A DNA stretch of 64,000 nucleotides from Diaporthe sp. PMI_573 (GCA_021399435.1 JAJTUP010000043.1:186001-250000), one strand, 5' to 3'. Shown: positions 22,420 to 34,785, counted from the stretch's first letter. Notes: generated by a model not told the origin, from the letters alone. Made by a program: numbers and translations.

Positions 22420-24929
22420 GGGGCTGTGTTTTGGTCAGCTATCAGGCCACCTAAAGGGGGTGAGGCACTTCGCACTCAGCGATGGCGGGTCCGGATATTG
22501 GAAATGGAGTCGGAGCCGGCATTCCCTGGAGACGATGGAGTGGAATGTTTCTTTGTGTGGCTTCAACTCGGGACCCTAACGGGCCCCATTGCTCATGGAA
22601 AGGCGGTGCGTTCGGCTCAGGTGCTAGAGGACGAGGCCCCTGTTCGTGCTGGGGAAGTGGATCCGGGCACCCCCCGGCGAGGTAAGGTCGCCAATTTTGT
22701 CCAAGGAATGTCCACTGCGTTAATTCCATCGTAAAAAAAGTTCGAAGATCTCCTATGCTCGCGTTGAAGAATTTATGAAGGAACGTTGAGAAGTCTGTAC
22801 GTTGGTGTTTGCGCTCAGAGCAAGAGAGAGATTTGTCCAAGGCAACTGAAGCATCTCACTTGGATACGGATGTTGAGCAAATATATGTATGCCCGGACGG
22901 GAGCATCATGTGTCGGCATGTCTTACTATGCCCATCGCACCTTATTCCAAGGCAGAATTGGCCTAGCAATCTCATTCCAGATTGCGAGGATATGCTGTAT
23001 CCGTGGTGTAGGATGCCTTAGCTGTGCCTCAAACCGCCTTGCAAAGCCACAGACTAGGAGACGCATGAGATCGGTGACCTTCATGCCTTCGTGGTGCCTG
23101 ACAGGAGGTTTCCCTGGTCGTTTGTCTGACGAGATGGTTTATCAATATCCTAAAGGAGTCGGCTTCGAGTGCCTAGAGACTTGTGGTGACACCATTGAGA
23201 GGCCTCCCCTCCCTTATCGGTTGGTAGTTGCGAATGATCACATACCGACGTGCGGCAGACCGGGCTCCAAGTGTATGAATGCTTCAGGGTACCTCAGCAA
23301 GGCAGACTTGTGGTTCTTTTGCATCATCTCCAAGGAGAAGAGAGGGGTTGGCTCTTATGGGGGGTGGACTCGGAAGGGCCGAGCCGACCCCAGCATCTCT
23401 CGACACGCCACTGATGATGCCTTGGCTGTACACCAGATGGCTCATCGGGGGCCGGCCCAGGATGTGAGAGGTTTGCGTCATTCGGGGATTACCGAGACAC
23501 AGAACCCGCGCACCTCCTGGGACGGCCCTTTGAGAGCCGTCTACGGTACAGATCTTCTCAGGTACAAGTATTGTCCCAACCTGCCTGTCCGAGCTTCACT
23601 GCCTCGCCACTTCCTTGATCAGGGAAATTGCTCCGTCGCTTCGCAATCACGCTTCGCACGAAGCGGCGATACTGGTGTGGCTCATCGACTCCATCCATGC
23701 CGCCAGCCCCTGAGCAGTTGAAGGGAAGGGAGGAGGCAACCTCCATAGCCCGCATGACATTCGGAAGGACAAGTTCCCCAGGGGTATCTGGGACGATAAT
23801 GACATCACGCTCCTTATCTTAAGGGGCTGAGACGGCAGGAATCCATGAGACGCCATTCACGTACGTGGAGTAGGTCTGTTAGACGTACATCTGCTAAATT
23901 GCTACGATGTATCCCGCTGGGATGCGAACTCTCATAGCCAAACACCAGGGACAAGAGTCAGGTACACGCCGCATGGACTATTCAGTCGTACAGTGACGCA
24001 CCCCAGAAAACCCACTGCACGATCAGAGGATTTTTCGGTACGACAAGTAAGTGCTACGCGTGGTTGTTGATCACTTAGGCTCACGAGTGTGAGGCATGGA
24101 GCAGTTAATGACATCTAGAGACCACCGCAATCAATTCTACACCAGTCCAGGCCATCACTAGTTTCGGTGTGGACTATAGAGTCCAGGTCGAGTCCGTGAC
24201 GCAGAATCGAATGAATATATTGCATCCGCCACCGCTGTCATAGGAAGACTGGCGTAATCTTGTTTAATATATTCAGAAGCCATGTCGGATCTGACGGATC
24301 AAGTGCTAGCGGGTCTCACCCTAATCAATTCGACGCCCGCCGTCGTGGAAGCCCCTTACTCGCAGCCTCGCTTCCGAGTCAAGAGCAGGGGCGGACCCTA
24401 GCAAGAACCCGGCAAAGGGCAACCGCGGTCAAAGGATTGCCTGTTTCCTTGCAGTCCGACGTTCTCTTTGGTGGAAATGCCCGGACTGCACGATGGTGTC
24501 CACCTCACATGCCGGTACTGCAATTCGCAGAACAGTCTGGACCACGCCGACGTGAACACCTCGCTTGGCACATTGTTCTCCCTAATGGCCTGGCAGATGG
24601 TCAGATTGCCATCGAAGTCTGGTAGGGCGCGTCAGGCTTATATTGTCATGGGGGAAAAGCTTGAATTATGGCCCCATAGCCAATCTAGTGGACTCGTAAG
24701 AGCAGTGCGTTTATTATCTCGGAGCAGCTTCAGCAGTCATTTTCACCGTCGCTTCCTGATCCTCGCGCGGCAATCCAACTGTTTGTCCCTCCTTCAATCT
24801 ACATTCATTCGTTGCATTCACTCGTTCGCGCAGAGCGCATAAATACACAGCAGTCTTTCATTTTCTTGGCATTTTGTTTCTTACATTCAATCCATACATT
24901 AGTAACCTTGGGCAGAAGTTCGCATCAGG
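22420..24929. other. 2.5-kb intergenic stretch
   Basis: A minus-strand frame at 22451-22840 (Pro-rich, EQGPRPLAPEPNAPPFHEQ) could be an upstream exon of the chromodomain gene, but no junction fits convincingly. The 311-codon plus frame at 22786-23721 has no recognisable domain and irregular composition. A TATA-like CATAAATAC at 24838-24846 stands 84-92 bp before the rhamnogalacturonase start. Confidence 0.4.
24838..24846 (+). promoter_or_regulatory. TATA-like box of the rhamnogalacturonase gene
   Basis: CATAAATAC, about 84-92 bp upstream of ATG 24930, in a CT-rich leader typical of highly expressed fungal genes. Confidence 0.4.
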
Positions 24930-26443
24930 ATGAAGCTGTCCATTGTAAACCTCCTCGTCCTGGTTGGCGCAGCTGCGGCCCAGCTTTCTGGGCACGTCGG
25001 CCCCACGACAAGCACTGCAGCCAAGCGGGCCAAGAAGACGTGCAATGTGCTTGACTACGGTGCCAAGGCAGACAAGAAGACGGACCTTGGTGCGGCTCTT
25101 ACCAAGGCTTGGTCCGCATGTGCATCTGGAGGTATTGGTATGTCACCAACTTCGACCCTTACAATGATCCCGAAACCACGGCGCTTATTTTAAACCAAGT
25201 CACGCGGTGCTAACCACCTCGCAGTCATCATCCCCTCTGGCGACTATGCAATGTCAACCTGGGCTACCTTGAACAAGGGCACTGGCGTCGGCGTCCAGCT
25301 TGACGGCACCATCTATCGTACGGGCACCGCTGGCGGCAACATGATAGCCATCCAGCACAGCCAGGACATCGAGTTCTTCTCCAGCACCGGATCCGGCGTC
25401 ATGCAAGGGTATGGGTACCAGATTCACAACACGGGGTCGCTTTCGGGCGCCCGTCTCCTCCGTGTGATCAAGACCAGTGATTTCTCCGTCCACGATCTCA
25501 GATTCGTTGACGCGCCCGCCTTCCACATCTCTCTGGACACCAGCGCCAACGGCGAGCTCTACAACCTGGCCATCCGCGGTGGTGACCACGGTGGACTCGA
25601 CGGCATTGATGTCTGGGGAACAAATATCCACATCCACGATGTGATGGTGACTAACAAGGATGAGTAAGTGACCTAACGCCCAATATACTTTGATTCCACT
25701 GGGGGCACATCTTCAGACACCTCTCGACATTCTTCAATGGGTTTTTTTTTTGTTAACTGAAATCTTTGAGCAGGTGCGTGACAGTGAAGTCTCCCGCCCA
25801 GAACATCCTCATCGAGCAAATCTACTGCAACCTGTCGGGCGGCTCGGCAATCGGGTCCCTTGCAGCGGGCACAGCCATCTCCAACATCGCCTACCGCAAG
25901 ATCTACACGGTGGGCAGCAACCAGATGCTGATGATCAAGAGCAACGGCGGGTCAGGCTACGTCGAGGACGCCGAGTTCAGCGAGTTCATCGGGCACGGCA
26001 ACGCGTACTCGCTGGACGTGGACCAGGCGTGGGCATCAATGTCGGCAGCGGCGGGCAGCGGCGTGCAGCTGACCAACATGACCTTCAGCAACTGGAAGGG
26101 CACCTGCGCGTCGGGGACGCAGCGCGGGCCCATACAGTTTAAGTGTGACCCGGACACGCCCTGCAAGGACATGGTCGTCAGGGACTTTGCCATGTGGACC
26201 GACAGCGGCAGCAAGGTCAACTACGTCTGCCAGAACGCCTTTGGCACGGGGTCGTGCCTCAAGAGCAGCGGCGGCTCCTACACCACCACCCAGGCTGCCG
26301 CGTCTGCGCCTACGGGGTATCAGGCTGCCACCATGCCCGGCGACCTCAAGACTGGTTTCGGCTTCACGGTCGAGATTCCTGTGCCGACTATGCCGAGCAG
26401 CTTCTTCCCCGGGGCGACGCCCTTGGTTGCTTTGGCCCACTGA
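24930..26443 (+). CDS. rhamnogalacturonase (GH28), secreted
   Basis: Exons 24930-25137, 25225-25663 and 25774-26443 give 438 residues, the usual length of fungal rhamnogalacturonase A. Introns are 87 bp (GTATGT, CTAAC branch) and 110 bp (GTAAGT). A signal peptide ([17 protein letters not shown]) is followed by the conserved mature start [20 protein letters not shown]. The beta-helix carries the rhamnogalacturonase versions of the GH28 active site: [20 protein letters not shown] and [22 protein letters not shown] is also present. The enzyme cleaves the alternating GalA-Rha backbone of rhamnogalacturonan I (hydrolase type, EC 3.2.1.171) outside the cell. The C-terminus ends with a Ser/Thr-rich linker and PSSFFPG. 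It lies tail to tail with an acetylesterase acting on the same polymer. All residues expected are present, so it should be active. Confidence 0.95.
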
Positions 26444-27278
26444 ACATTGGACTCAAGGCCCAGTCACTTCTATCCTTCATTGTACTTAGTTTTAAGCCTG
26501 CTGTGTATCAAGCTGGTATAAGAGCATCTATTCGATTCATTGTCAATATAATACACCATCCTTGTCGGAGCATCTTATTTAATCGGCAGGGGACGCTTCC
26601 AATGAATAGGTAGATCGTTCCGTGTTGACCTTGGCCACTGGAAAAGACCGTGTAAATGATCGTCCGACGACAAGACTCGCTTGCCAATCCGCACCCACCA
26701 TGTTCCCACGATAGGAGGCAGAGAGCCCAGCGGTGGCCTGTTTCCCGCCAAGGTCGTGCTAGACTCGCCGCGGGCAACAAGTCGCGGGTGGGACCCTGGC
26801 GATGTTTCGTGATGTTTCGAACACAGGGGGAAAGCACTTTCTTATTGCTAACTGTAGTGGAGCACAGACTTTCGGGGGCCAGGAGAAAAGGGACAAATTG
26901 GCCCGACAGGGTCCACCGGCTCCAGTTGTGGGGATATCTCCTCGCTTGCGCTGCTTACCGAGCAATGAATTGACGACACCATTGATTGATTCATGCCGGA
27001 TCCGAGTTCTGCTGTCCGCTTTTGGCTCTCGGGTGGGCCCTCCAAGCTCATCAGTATCCGCGATACGGTCGACACGTGCCCGGTTTACTTGACTTTATGC
27101 AGCTGATCGCACGTTTTCGTGTTCATGGTTCATCTCATGTATTTATTATACTTTCAGGATGGGCAGGCAATCCATGGCTCTGCCTCACCGTTTCAATATA
27201 TGTACAACCAAAGATCAAAGAATATCCACCTTGTTCATCCCATCAACCACACCATTCCCGTCCTGGGGTGGTGCCCAC
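26444..27278. other. shared 3' intergenic region of the convergent pair
   Basis: Both 3' ends point into these 835 bp. No gene or clear polyadenylation arrangement stands out. Short frames here have no recognisable content. Confidence 0.5.
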
Positions 27279-28079
27279 TTAGTAAACGCTCGGGGCTGGT
27301 TGGAGAATGTAGCTGGTGAGGCTGGTGGTGCGGTTCATCTTGGCGTTGATGGCCTGGGCAAAGGCCTGGGCGGCGAGCTTGGCGCCGGCGGGGCTGGTGT
27401 GGGTGTGGTCCTTGGGGTAGAGGGCGTTGGTGCCGCTGTTGCCGAGCTTCTTGTAGGCGAGGGTCTGGGCGTTGTAGTGGTCGACGTAGGTGACGCTGCT
27501 GCTGGCGATGGCGTTGGCGGACGTCCTGACGTAGCCGACGAAGCGGGGAGGCGAGTAGGAGAAGCTGCCGCCCTCCCACGCGTTGTTGGGCGTCTGCGAG
27601 CTCAGCACGACCGTCGCGCCCTTGGACACCATGAGCTTGGCCGCCTGGCTGACGTAGTAGACGAAGGTGTAGACGGTCGAGCCGTCCTTGCTGGACTTGC
27701 ACGTCTCGGTGCCGGCGCCCGGGCAGTCGCTGCGCCCGTTGTCGTTGGACTCGGGGCTGCCGCCGTCGTTGTGTCCGAACTCGATCACCACGATGTCGCC
27801 GGACTTGACCAGGTTGGCAACCTCGGTGAAGCGGCCCTCGGCCGTGTAGGAACGGGCAGACCGGCCACCGATGGCCTTGTTGACGACGGTGGCGGACGAG
27901 AGAGCGCCAAAGTACTGGCCCCAGCCATCAGTCGAGCCGTCGTTGGCGCCGTTCTTGGCCATGGTGCTGTCACCGCACAGGTAGACGGTTGGTGTTGCCC
28001 TCTCGACGAGCTCGACTGGGGACGCAGAGGCGGTGATGGCGCCGAGTGCGACGGCGATGGCGGGTAGTGAGAACTTCAT
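27279..28079 (-). CDS. rhamnogalacturonan acetylesterase (CE12, SGNH)
   Basis: The ATG at 28079 begins a signal peptide (MKFSLPAIAVALGAITASAS). The open frame extends 82 codons upstream, but that part is hydrophobic noise and the family start fits 28079. The 266-residue protein is intronless. SGNH blocks are complete: catalytic Ser in LCGDSTMA, Gly in AIGGRSAR, Asn in EFGHNDGG, and the Asp/His pair in KDHTHTSPAG. Two Cys pairs expected of the Aspergillus enzyme have partners here (DCPGAGTETC). It removes acetyl groups from GalA in rhamnogalacturonan I (EC 3.1.1.86), which rhamnogalacturonase needs for full action. A short C-terminal extension (NRTTSLTSYILQPAPSVY) goes beyond the usual end. 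Convergent with the rhamnogalacturonase at 24930-26443. Confidence 0.95.
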   Translation of the reverse strand: MKFSLPAIAVALGAITASASPVELVERATPTVYLCGDSTMAKNGANDGSTDGWGQYFGALSSATVVNKAIGGRSARSYTAEGRFTEVANLVKSGDIVVIEFGHNDGGSPESNDNGRSDCPGAGTETCKSSKDGSTVYTFVYYVSQAAKLMVSKGATVVLSSQTPNNAWEGGSFSYSPPRFVGYVRTSANAIASSSVTYVDHYNAQTLAYKKLGNSGTNALYPKDHTHTSPAGAKLAAQAFAQAINAKMNRTTSLTSYILQPAPSVY

Positions 28080-29222
28080 CGTGCTGGCGAGTGGTGGATG
28101 AGACCCGGGAGGGATGTGGTTGGATGTGCAGAAACAAGGATGATGCAAAAAAAGAATGTGTGCCGGCACTGGGATGAAGATGAGGACGGAGGCGAGATAA
28201 TTAACGAAAGTCAACGGCTGGCGTTGCAAAGTAAAGTAATATGTGAAGAATAAAGCTTTCAAGACCAGAGACCAACCGGAGTAATTGAGTCCATATGCCC
28301 AGACCTGGCTGGCCGTCGACTTCACTTACACATAGTGTCTGCCCCTGACCCTGCATCCGCGGTAGCATTTGATTAAAGGGGGGTGGCACACGGAGCAGGA
28401 CTGCCGCTGCACTCCGTGCTGCTCAAGTGCCCAGGCGCCATTGCGCGAGCGTGAGCCCCATGACCACATGACATTGGACAGGCCCCAAACGGACCTGATA
28501 GCCTCAATGGGAACTTCCCCTCGTGGAAGGGGATTGCAATAGACAGAAGGTATTGATTCAGTGTTGCGCTTTTGGCTTGGACACCCCACATCCGGGCCGC
28601 CAAGGCTGATCCTCGTGACCGAGGATTTGTGGAAGATCCCTCCTGGAGAGATCCGAGCTACGCGGGTGTCCACCCAGAGTGTCCATGAAACAACAAACAC
28701 GACCGGGGTCCAAACTGGCCTCGGACGGAAACATGCCGTTTGTCGGCTGGGGAAAAGTCTTGGCCTCCCACACATAGCTTTAAATACCGAGTCAACGCCT
28801 CCAGCTCACCCGTAGCTGACTCCATTTGATTGCTGACAACCAGTGACAGCCGTCTTGCGCTCGGCGGAGTAGTGGCCGAGACATCCTTTGACCCGGACGA
28901 CCGTCGGAGCCGGGGAGGCGGAGCCGGTGCACTCGTTTTATCGTGAGAGTGAACCCCGAGACTCGTTGGTGCCAAGCGAGCCAGGCCATGCAGTCTTATT
29001 GCACTGATACGTTAGGCAATCAATTGAAATATAGCTACGCGACGGCCGCTGCGCACAAAAAGACAAGGCGATGCATGTGTGGTCCGCTCAGTCTCCGGTG
29101 ACATGAGTCTGCGTACGTGACCCTTTACCCAAGGCGTCGTGAGGTATCAAGTGAAATTGGTGACTGGAACATGCAACACGCAGGCGACAGCCACATGCAG
29201 TGACGCCAACAGCAAAAATGTG
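28080..29222. other. upstream region of the acetylesterase, no gene
   Basis: This contains the promoter of the acetylesterase. Frames at 28326-28775 and 28658-28975 on the minus strand show no motif. No second gene is supported. Confidence 0.5.
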
Positions 29223-29310
29223 TGGCGCTGCAAGGGTTCGAACCTCGGTCTTTGGAGAGTTGACAGGCTTGACCACAATCCAACGTCCTAAACCTCTAGA
29301 CGACAGCACC
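29223..29310 (-). tRNA. tRNA-His (GTG) with a 15-nt intron
   Basis: All arms can be drawn on the minus strand. Acceptor strands GGTGCTG (from 29310) and CAGCGCC pair over seven bases with one G-T. The D stem is GTC/GAC, the anticodon stem TTGGA/TCCAA, and the T stem CGAGG/CCTTG with loop TTCGAAC. The loop reads TT-GTG-G, then a 15-nt insert at the canonical intron site after position 37, then C. That gives anticodon GTG and 73 nt after splicing. Discriminator is A and a G precedes G1 in the genome, both in keeping with tRNA-His. No CCA is encoded, as expected for a eukaryote. A tRNAscan run would settle the isotype. Confidence 0.85.
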
Positions 29311-31671
29311 CTGGAAGCCACGCTGAACGAGGTTGCTAAAGTGTGTGTCGGGTGTGGCTAGGTACAAGTGAGTCACCGGCGGGAAGCTGCAGAAGTTCGG
29401 ATGAAATTGGTGTTTGGCGCAGCTGTTTGTGCCTCGGTGGCATTCACTGGAGGTTGAAAGATGCTCACGGGTCCATAGCGGCTGGATCACAAGCCCTGGA
29501 CTTGTGTGTGTAGGTAAGCCTCATTTGATGGGCATCTTGTCCATCAGCAGTCCAATCTCTAATACTCTACCCGCATCTATGTGAATGACCTGAAGTATGT
29601 CTGAATTTCACCGACGCTGTGCACTTTCTGAGGCTATCTCCTGATTTGTAGGCGCCGCTTGCCGTCCAGGGCTTGCTAATACTGTGAGACGAATCATAAT
29701 AGACATTCCCACGAGAGTGAAACTTGCTTACGTCGCAACCTATAATATCTTCAAGTTTCAGCTCAGAGACGAGCTATAGGGCCCGATATGTGATCATGTG
29801 ATTCCCTATGCGGCGGCAGTGATACGTCAGTTGGTAGTTCATAGATCGGGAGATCGGTGTGGAGCCGTGTGGGTACCCTAGCAGCAGACATGCCGGCGTC
29901 CATGCATCTAGGGGAACGTCAGACCTAAGCTCTGTTTTGAGTGGTCCTCATAGTCCTTCAATGCCACTTTAGTTTTGGATTTCTTTCGTACTCAAAGAGC
30001 CAGTCAGTTACGTGAGTCAGAATACAAGTCCAAGCCGAAGTAGTGTGACCAAGCCTCAGGGTGACGGGTTACAGACCAGGAGAGTGACGTCAGGGTGTCA
30101 GACGAAAATATCTCCGTGGTCGCCTTGGTAGGTGGCAAGAGATATATTGTCTGTACACAACCCATTTTGCCCCTTGCCCAATCACAAATCCAAGTTTGAC
30201 TGCGCAAAAGGCTAGACCAAGGAACAAAGCCCACCCTCGGGCCTAAAAGCCCACAATCGACTCAGCCCAGCAACAGGGTCATTGCAGTCCAAGTTCGAGT
30301 TCAATGCGGGAAAGAGCTTTACACCAGAGAGACAAGCTTGGAGTCAGAATTATAACAAATTTTCTATCGGGAGTAAAGGCACTGCTAATTATAGGCACGG
30401 AATCCACTTGCGCCAATGTATCTATGATGCAGCCGGATTTCAGGCAGCATTTCTGCTTTGTGGGGTCAGGTGGCATCAGTGGTGATGCACGATGCGATAG
30501 ATGCATGAGAGCAATAAAGTCAAACAAGAACTAAGCAGGTCTAGCTTCAAATCTCTTCTATGAGAGGAGGGTAATGGCTAGAACATTTTGGTGTAAAGGC
30601 TGCCTATGTACTCGCTTGTACACAGCATACCAGTGAGAAGCTGAGAAAACTTCATCTGCATGGGTTTTTGGCATAAGCTAGCCGAAAATCTGAGGTCAGA
30701 TGCAGTGACGCTTCCTAATCCTATTTGATGTAACCTGCGCGAATGTGCTGCAACCTTTGGCATGCTACCCAAATCTCTGCCCAAATCTCTGCCCTTGCAG
30801 CTCGAAATCTTTTCAAACAGTTGATAACATCACAGTCAAAAACAGTACACCGATACCGATTCCACAACAGATTCCCGTCGCAAATACCGAACGTCATTTC
30901 AAAATATCCAAGGACCTCCTCACTCAAGAATACCATATATTACAACCATTAATGCGCCGTCGTTGGTCGAAGGATCCCGATTCAACTCCTAGCGCCTTGT
31001 CAAGTCTTGACACCGACTAAGCATTGTGGGGATATCTTGGCCCACGGGAGCTATTGGCACCAGATAAGCCACCCGTATGCCCAACAGCTTGTCGGCGGGC
31101 ACACCAACACCCAACTACCGTCAGCTTGGCCCTCCCCGTAGGCTGGTTCAACTGGGACAGCTCATTCCTGCCAAGCGGCGGGGGCCCGGCCGCTAGGTTC
31201 TAGTACGCGCTGTGGCTTGCTGGCGCGATCCCTTGTCTAAGACGTATTGAGCGAAATGTGCCTGTTGTGCGACCCGCGAGAGGGCAGTCTAGAATCTGAC
31301 CTGCATTCCAACGGCGTCGACCTGACCCGATAAGCCGAAGTTTGTGTGGCCACGATGCGAAGTCGCCGCTGCCAAGTGGCGCTGGAATACAAGCTACCGG
31401 AAGACGGCGGGGGGCAGGAAGGATTACTGGATCACTTCTGCGGTAAGGTTCGATGGAATATTCATATATACATGACCGGGGTTCTTACTGATACGCTTTT
31501 TATAAGATTCGAATGGCTTATTTAAATCTTGCCATCCCCCTTCGGCCCAGCTGCGCAACTCGAGTGTGACTCGTGTTCTCCTGCCTGCGTCTTGTTCCCG
31601 CCACACATTTCCCTTGGAACCGCAGAAGAATCCCCCCTATCGGCATCCCTAGTAGTGGTAAACACGCAAGT
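29311..31671. other. 2.4-kb intergenic stretch
   Basis: No supported gene. A direct duplication CCAAATCTCTGCC appears near 30769-30794. The stretch 31020-31420 is GC-richer. A TTTATAAG box at 31499-31506 may serve the transporter that starts at 31672. Confidence 0.45.
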
Positions 31672-33357
31672 ATGGTTCCTTCAATAAAGGAGAAGGCTAT
31701 CGAGCCTATGGAGGCCTCGGCGCATGGGTCCGTTATCGAGATCAACGAGGCGGTGGCCTACGACCGCAGCGCGACCAAAAGGCTACTGCGGAAGTTGGAC
31801 TTGCACATAATCCCGTTTATGTCTCTCATTTATCTGTGTACCTCCTCGCGCTGTACCTCCACATTGCTCGAACTACACTCCTAACAATGCGCAATAGACT
31901 CTGTTTCTTGGATCGCACCAACATCGGAAATGCCCGCCTTGACCACCTTGAGCAAGACCTCAATCTTAAAGGGCTACAATACAATGACTGCCTAGCTATT
32001 CTCTTCCCATTCTATATGTAAGCTGCATGACTTTCACCCTGTCAATATAGCACAATAAACACTACACCAGTTCCTGACCACCATGGTATCTCAGTGCCGC
32101 CGAAATACCATCCAACATGATGATGAAACGTACCCGCCCTTCTATATGGCTCACCTTCATCATGGTCGGATGGTCAGCATCCATGATCGGCCAGGGCTTT
32201 GTCAAGAACTACTCCGGTCTGATGGCCACCCGTGTCTTCCTCGGCACATTTGAGGGCGGTCTCTTCCCTGGCGTCAACTACTACATCACGCAGTGGTACT
32301 GCCGGCACGAGTGCGGCTTCCGCATGGCCCTCTTTTTCTCCGCCGCCACGCTGGCCGGCGCCTTTGGCGGGATCCTGGCCAGGGGCATCGCTGAGATGAG
32401 CGGCATCGGCGGCCTGTCTGCCTGGTCATGGATCTTCATCCTCGAGGGACTTTTAAGCATCTTAGTCTCGTTCACCGCGTACTGGGCCATCTACGATTAT
32501 CCATCGACGGCCACGTTCCTAAACGACAGTGAGCGGACGGAGGTGGTAAGGCGGCTGCGCGTCGACAGTGGACACCTCTCTGAGGCCTTCAACATGAAGT
32601 ATGTGTGGCAGGCCATCGGCGACTGGAAGATTTACTTGCACTGCGGCATCTTCCTCGCCGGCTTCTGCCCCATTTACTCCATCGCCCTCTTCTCGCCAAC
32701 TATCATCAAGGGCATGGGATACACCGCCAACAATGCACAGCTTATGAGTGTGCCGCCATATGTCTTCGCCTGCATCTTCACGATCGGGGCAAGCTATGCG
32801 GCGGACCGCGTCAAGCGGCGCGGCATCTTCCTGTTGGGGTTCCAGCTCACCGGAGTTGCTGGCTTCTCGCTGCTGGCGGGTACTAGCAACCACTCGGCCC
32901 AGTACGGTGGGCTAGTGTTGGCTGCTGTTGGAGTTTACCCAACGGTCCCTCTCGCTATGGCGTGGAACAGCGGCAACATTGGTGGATCCCTGAAGCGAGG
33001 GACAGGTATCGCCATGCAGGTGATGGGAGGTAATTGTGGTGGCATCATAGCATCATACGTATACTTGACCAAAGACGGGCCACGGTACATCACAGGACAC
33101 AGCATTTTGATCGGGATCATCAGGTGAGTTGTTGCCTTGACGTGAGCGCTTAAATAAAGAGGCCCCTCGACTGACCTTTTTGTGTGCTCAGCCTTGCGTT
33201 CCTACTAACCCTGTTCATGACAATTTGGTATCGGCTCGAAAATGCTCGCCGAGACCGTGTCACGGGCGAGGTAGCGGGACAGGAGTTGACGGAGGAGCAG
33301 AAGGCTCTTGAGCAGGAACTCGCTGACAACGCACCATTTTTCCGATACACGGTGTAG
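31672..33357 (+). CDS. MFS transporter, anion:cation symporter (Dal5/Tna1-like) family
   Basis: Exons 31672-31835, 31898-32017, 32095-33123 and 33192-33357 give 492 residues. Introns of 62, 77 and 68 bp keep phase, with CTAAC in the first. Cytosolic N-terminus of about 45 residues, then membrane segments typical of 12-helix MFS proteins. After helix 1 it has FLDRTNIGNARL, the fungal ACS hallmark. IPSNMMMKRTRPSIW and RVFLGTFEGGLFPGVNYY also match that family. The plasma-membrane carrier would bring in an organic anion, vitamin or sugar acid by proton symport. Family members carry allantoate, nicotinate, pantothenate and others, and some fungal deoxy-sugar carriers have been placed near this group. 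Its neighbourhood to two rhamnogalacturonan enzymes makes a pectin-derived substrate possible but unproven. No damage is seen. Confidence 0.9.
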
Positions 33358-34530
33358 ACTTTTGCTTCGAAGCAACGATACTGTCAGTCCAAGAATTCTA
33401 ATAAAGGCCATATAATGGTAATGTGGTCGAAACCGTTGCATGAGTGGTCCCAGAAAGACGAAAAAGAATATTAGATTTCTATATCGTGCCAGCACTGTCT
33501 CCTCTCATGTTTATTGGTCTGCACAGTCCCTGACGCTCCAGGTTACTCACAGTAGTCAGTTGATAAATACATATGGATACCGACCTACCACCCCATTCGT
33601 AGGCCCCGTAAGAGCTGCGTGTATTTGATGCACCACAATCCCAGAAAATAGACTCGTCCAAGCCCGATGAGCCTGGAACTCGTAGGAAAGGAATCTTCTT
33701 ATCCGTGATGGCTTCTAATAGAACTGGACAGTTGGCATTGGTTAGCCACTCTAGTTAATTGATCTAAGGGGAGCTGTACGGGGATCTGAGAATCAAGACT
33801 CACGTTTTATGTGCTTCTGCCTGCATGGACCGATCTGTAGGATTGAACCGGATTTATTGAAAGTCCAAACCCTTTTTGCGGCGACAGGCATTGTTTTATT
33901 CTTTCCCTCAGAGAGGCTCCTTGCCTTCTTCACAAAGTTGGCACCTAGGATGACAGTGAAGGTGATTCTTCGCATGTACTTCTATTCCCACTTGTCCATC
34001 TCAGCGGTCTTTTCAGACTTTATTATGGTAGACTTAATGTTTCCCACAGTTTTGAAATTCGTTAAGACAACGCGATACAGTATTTGGCATGAGGCTTATA
34101 CAGACTTATTAGAGATCTGCGCCTCTATTTGAATATGTCAACATGGTAGTATTTGCCCGTTGTATACTTTACTATAAGACTATGCGAAAACCACTCCCAT
34201 GTTCATCAACTATGACATGAGTTTAGAAGTATTAGTGCTTGGAACTCTGGGACAGGATCTAATGATCCACCGTGTCTCTTGTCCAGTCATCAGGTACATG
34301 CGAGAAGAAAATGGTAAAGAGTAACAATAGCAAGGTATCTGTACCATGTAACATGGGCGTTCAGGTGTCCCAAGTATATGTAAGTCTACTTCTTCGTAAA
34401 TGTAGAGTCTGCAATGTGGTAATGCACACAGCGTATTGCAGCACGCTTGCCCACCCGGAAACGGATGTGATTGATGGCGTCTTGGCCAGGTTTCCTGTAG
34501 GCAAGGCTCGTTAAGGGGGCTGGAGAGGTC
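33358..34530. other. no supported gene
   Basis: Frames such as plus 33809-34132 and minus 34210-34797 have no recognisable domain. The latter spans the tandem duplication that follows. Confidence 0.45.
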
Positions 34531-34785
34531 ACGAGGATGGCCATCGCCGAGAATGTCTTTGTAATATTCCGCATGCGGATCTAGGTATACCAGAGGCCGG
34601 CTTTGATAAGTGCTTCGTTGAGGCAATGGAAGTCGTGAGCCTGAAAGAAATCGGGACAGACTACGAGGATAGCCATCGCCGGAAATGTCTTTGTATTCTG
34701 CATGCGGATCTAGGTATACCAGAGGCCGGCTTTGATAAGTGCTTAGTTGAGGAATGGAATTCGTAAGCCTGAAAGAACCCAGTAC
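34531..34785 (+). repeat. 132-bp tandem duplication, two units
   Basis: Units start ACGAGGATGGCCATCGCC (34531) and ACGAGGATAGCCATCGCC (34663) and share CATGCGGATCTAGG and GAGGCCGGCTTTGATAAGTG. A few small indels separate them. The unit ends about 165 bp before the pseudo-phosphotransferase start, so it may lie in its promoter. Confidence 0.8.

Noticed and set aside
22786..23721. 311-codon plus-strand ORF
   Set aside because: No domain, irregular Cys/Arg/Trp-rich composition and no splice or promoter support. Overlapping frames on the other strand are equally open.
24930..26443. Polygalacturonase
   Set aside because: The active-site segments (KDE instead of a DD motif, MIKS) and length match rhamnogalacturonase rather than homogalacturonan-cutting GH28 enzymes.
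27159..28067. 302-codon Gly/Val-rich ORF
   Set aside because: It is the antisense of the rhamnogalacturonan acetylesterase; its openness comes from GC-rich third positions of that gene.
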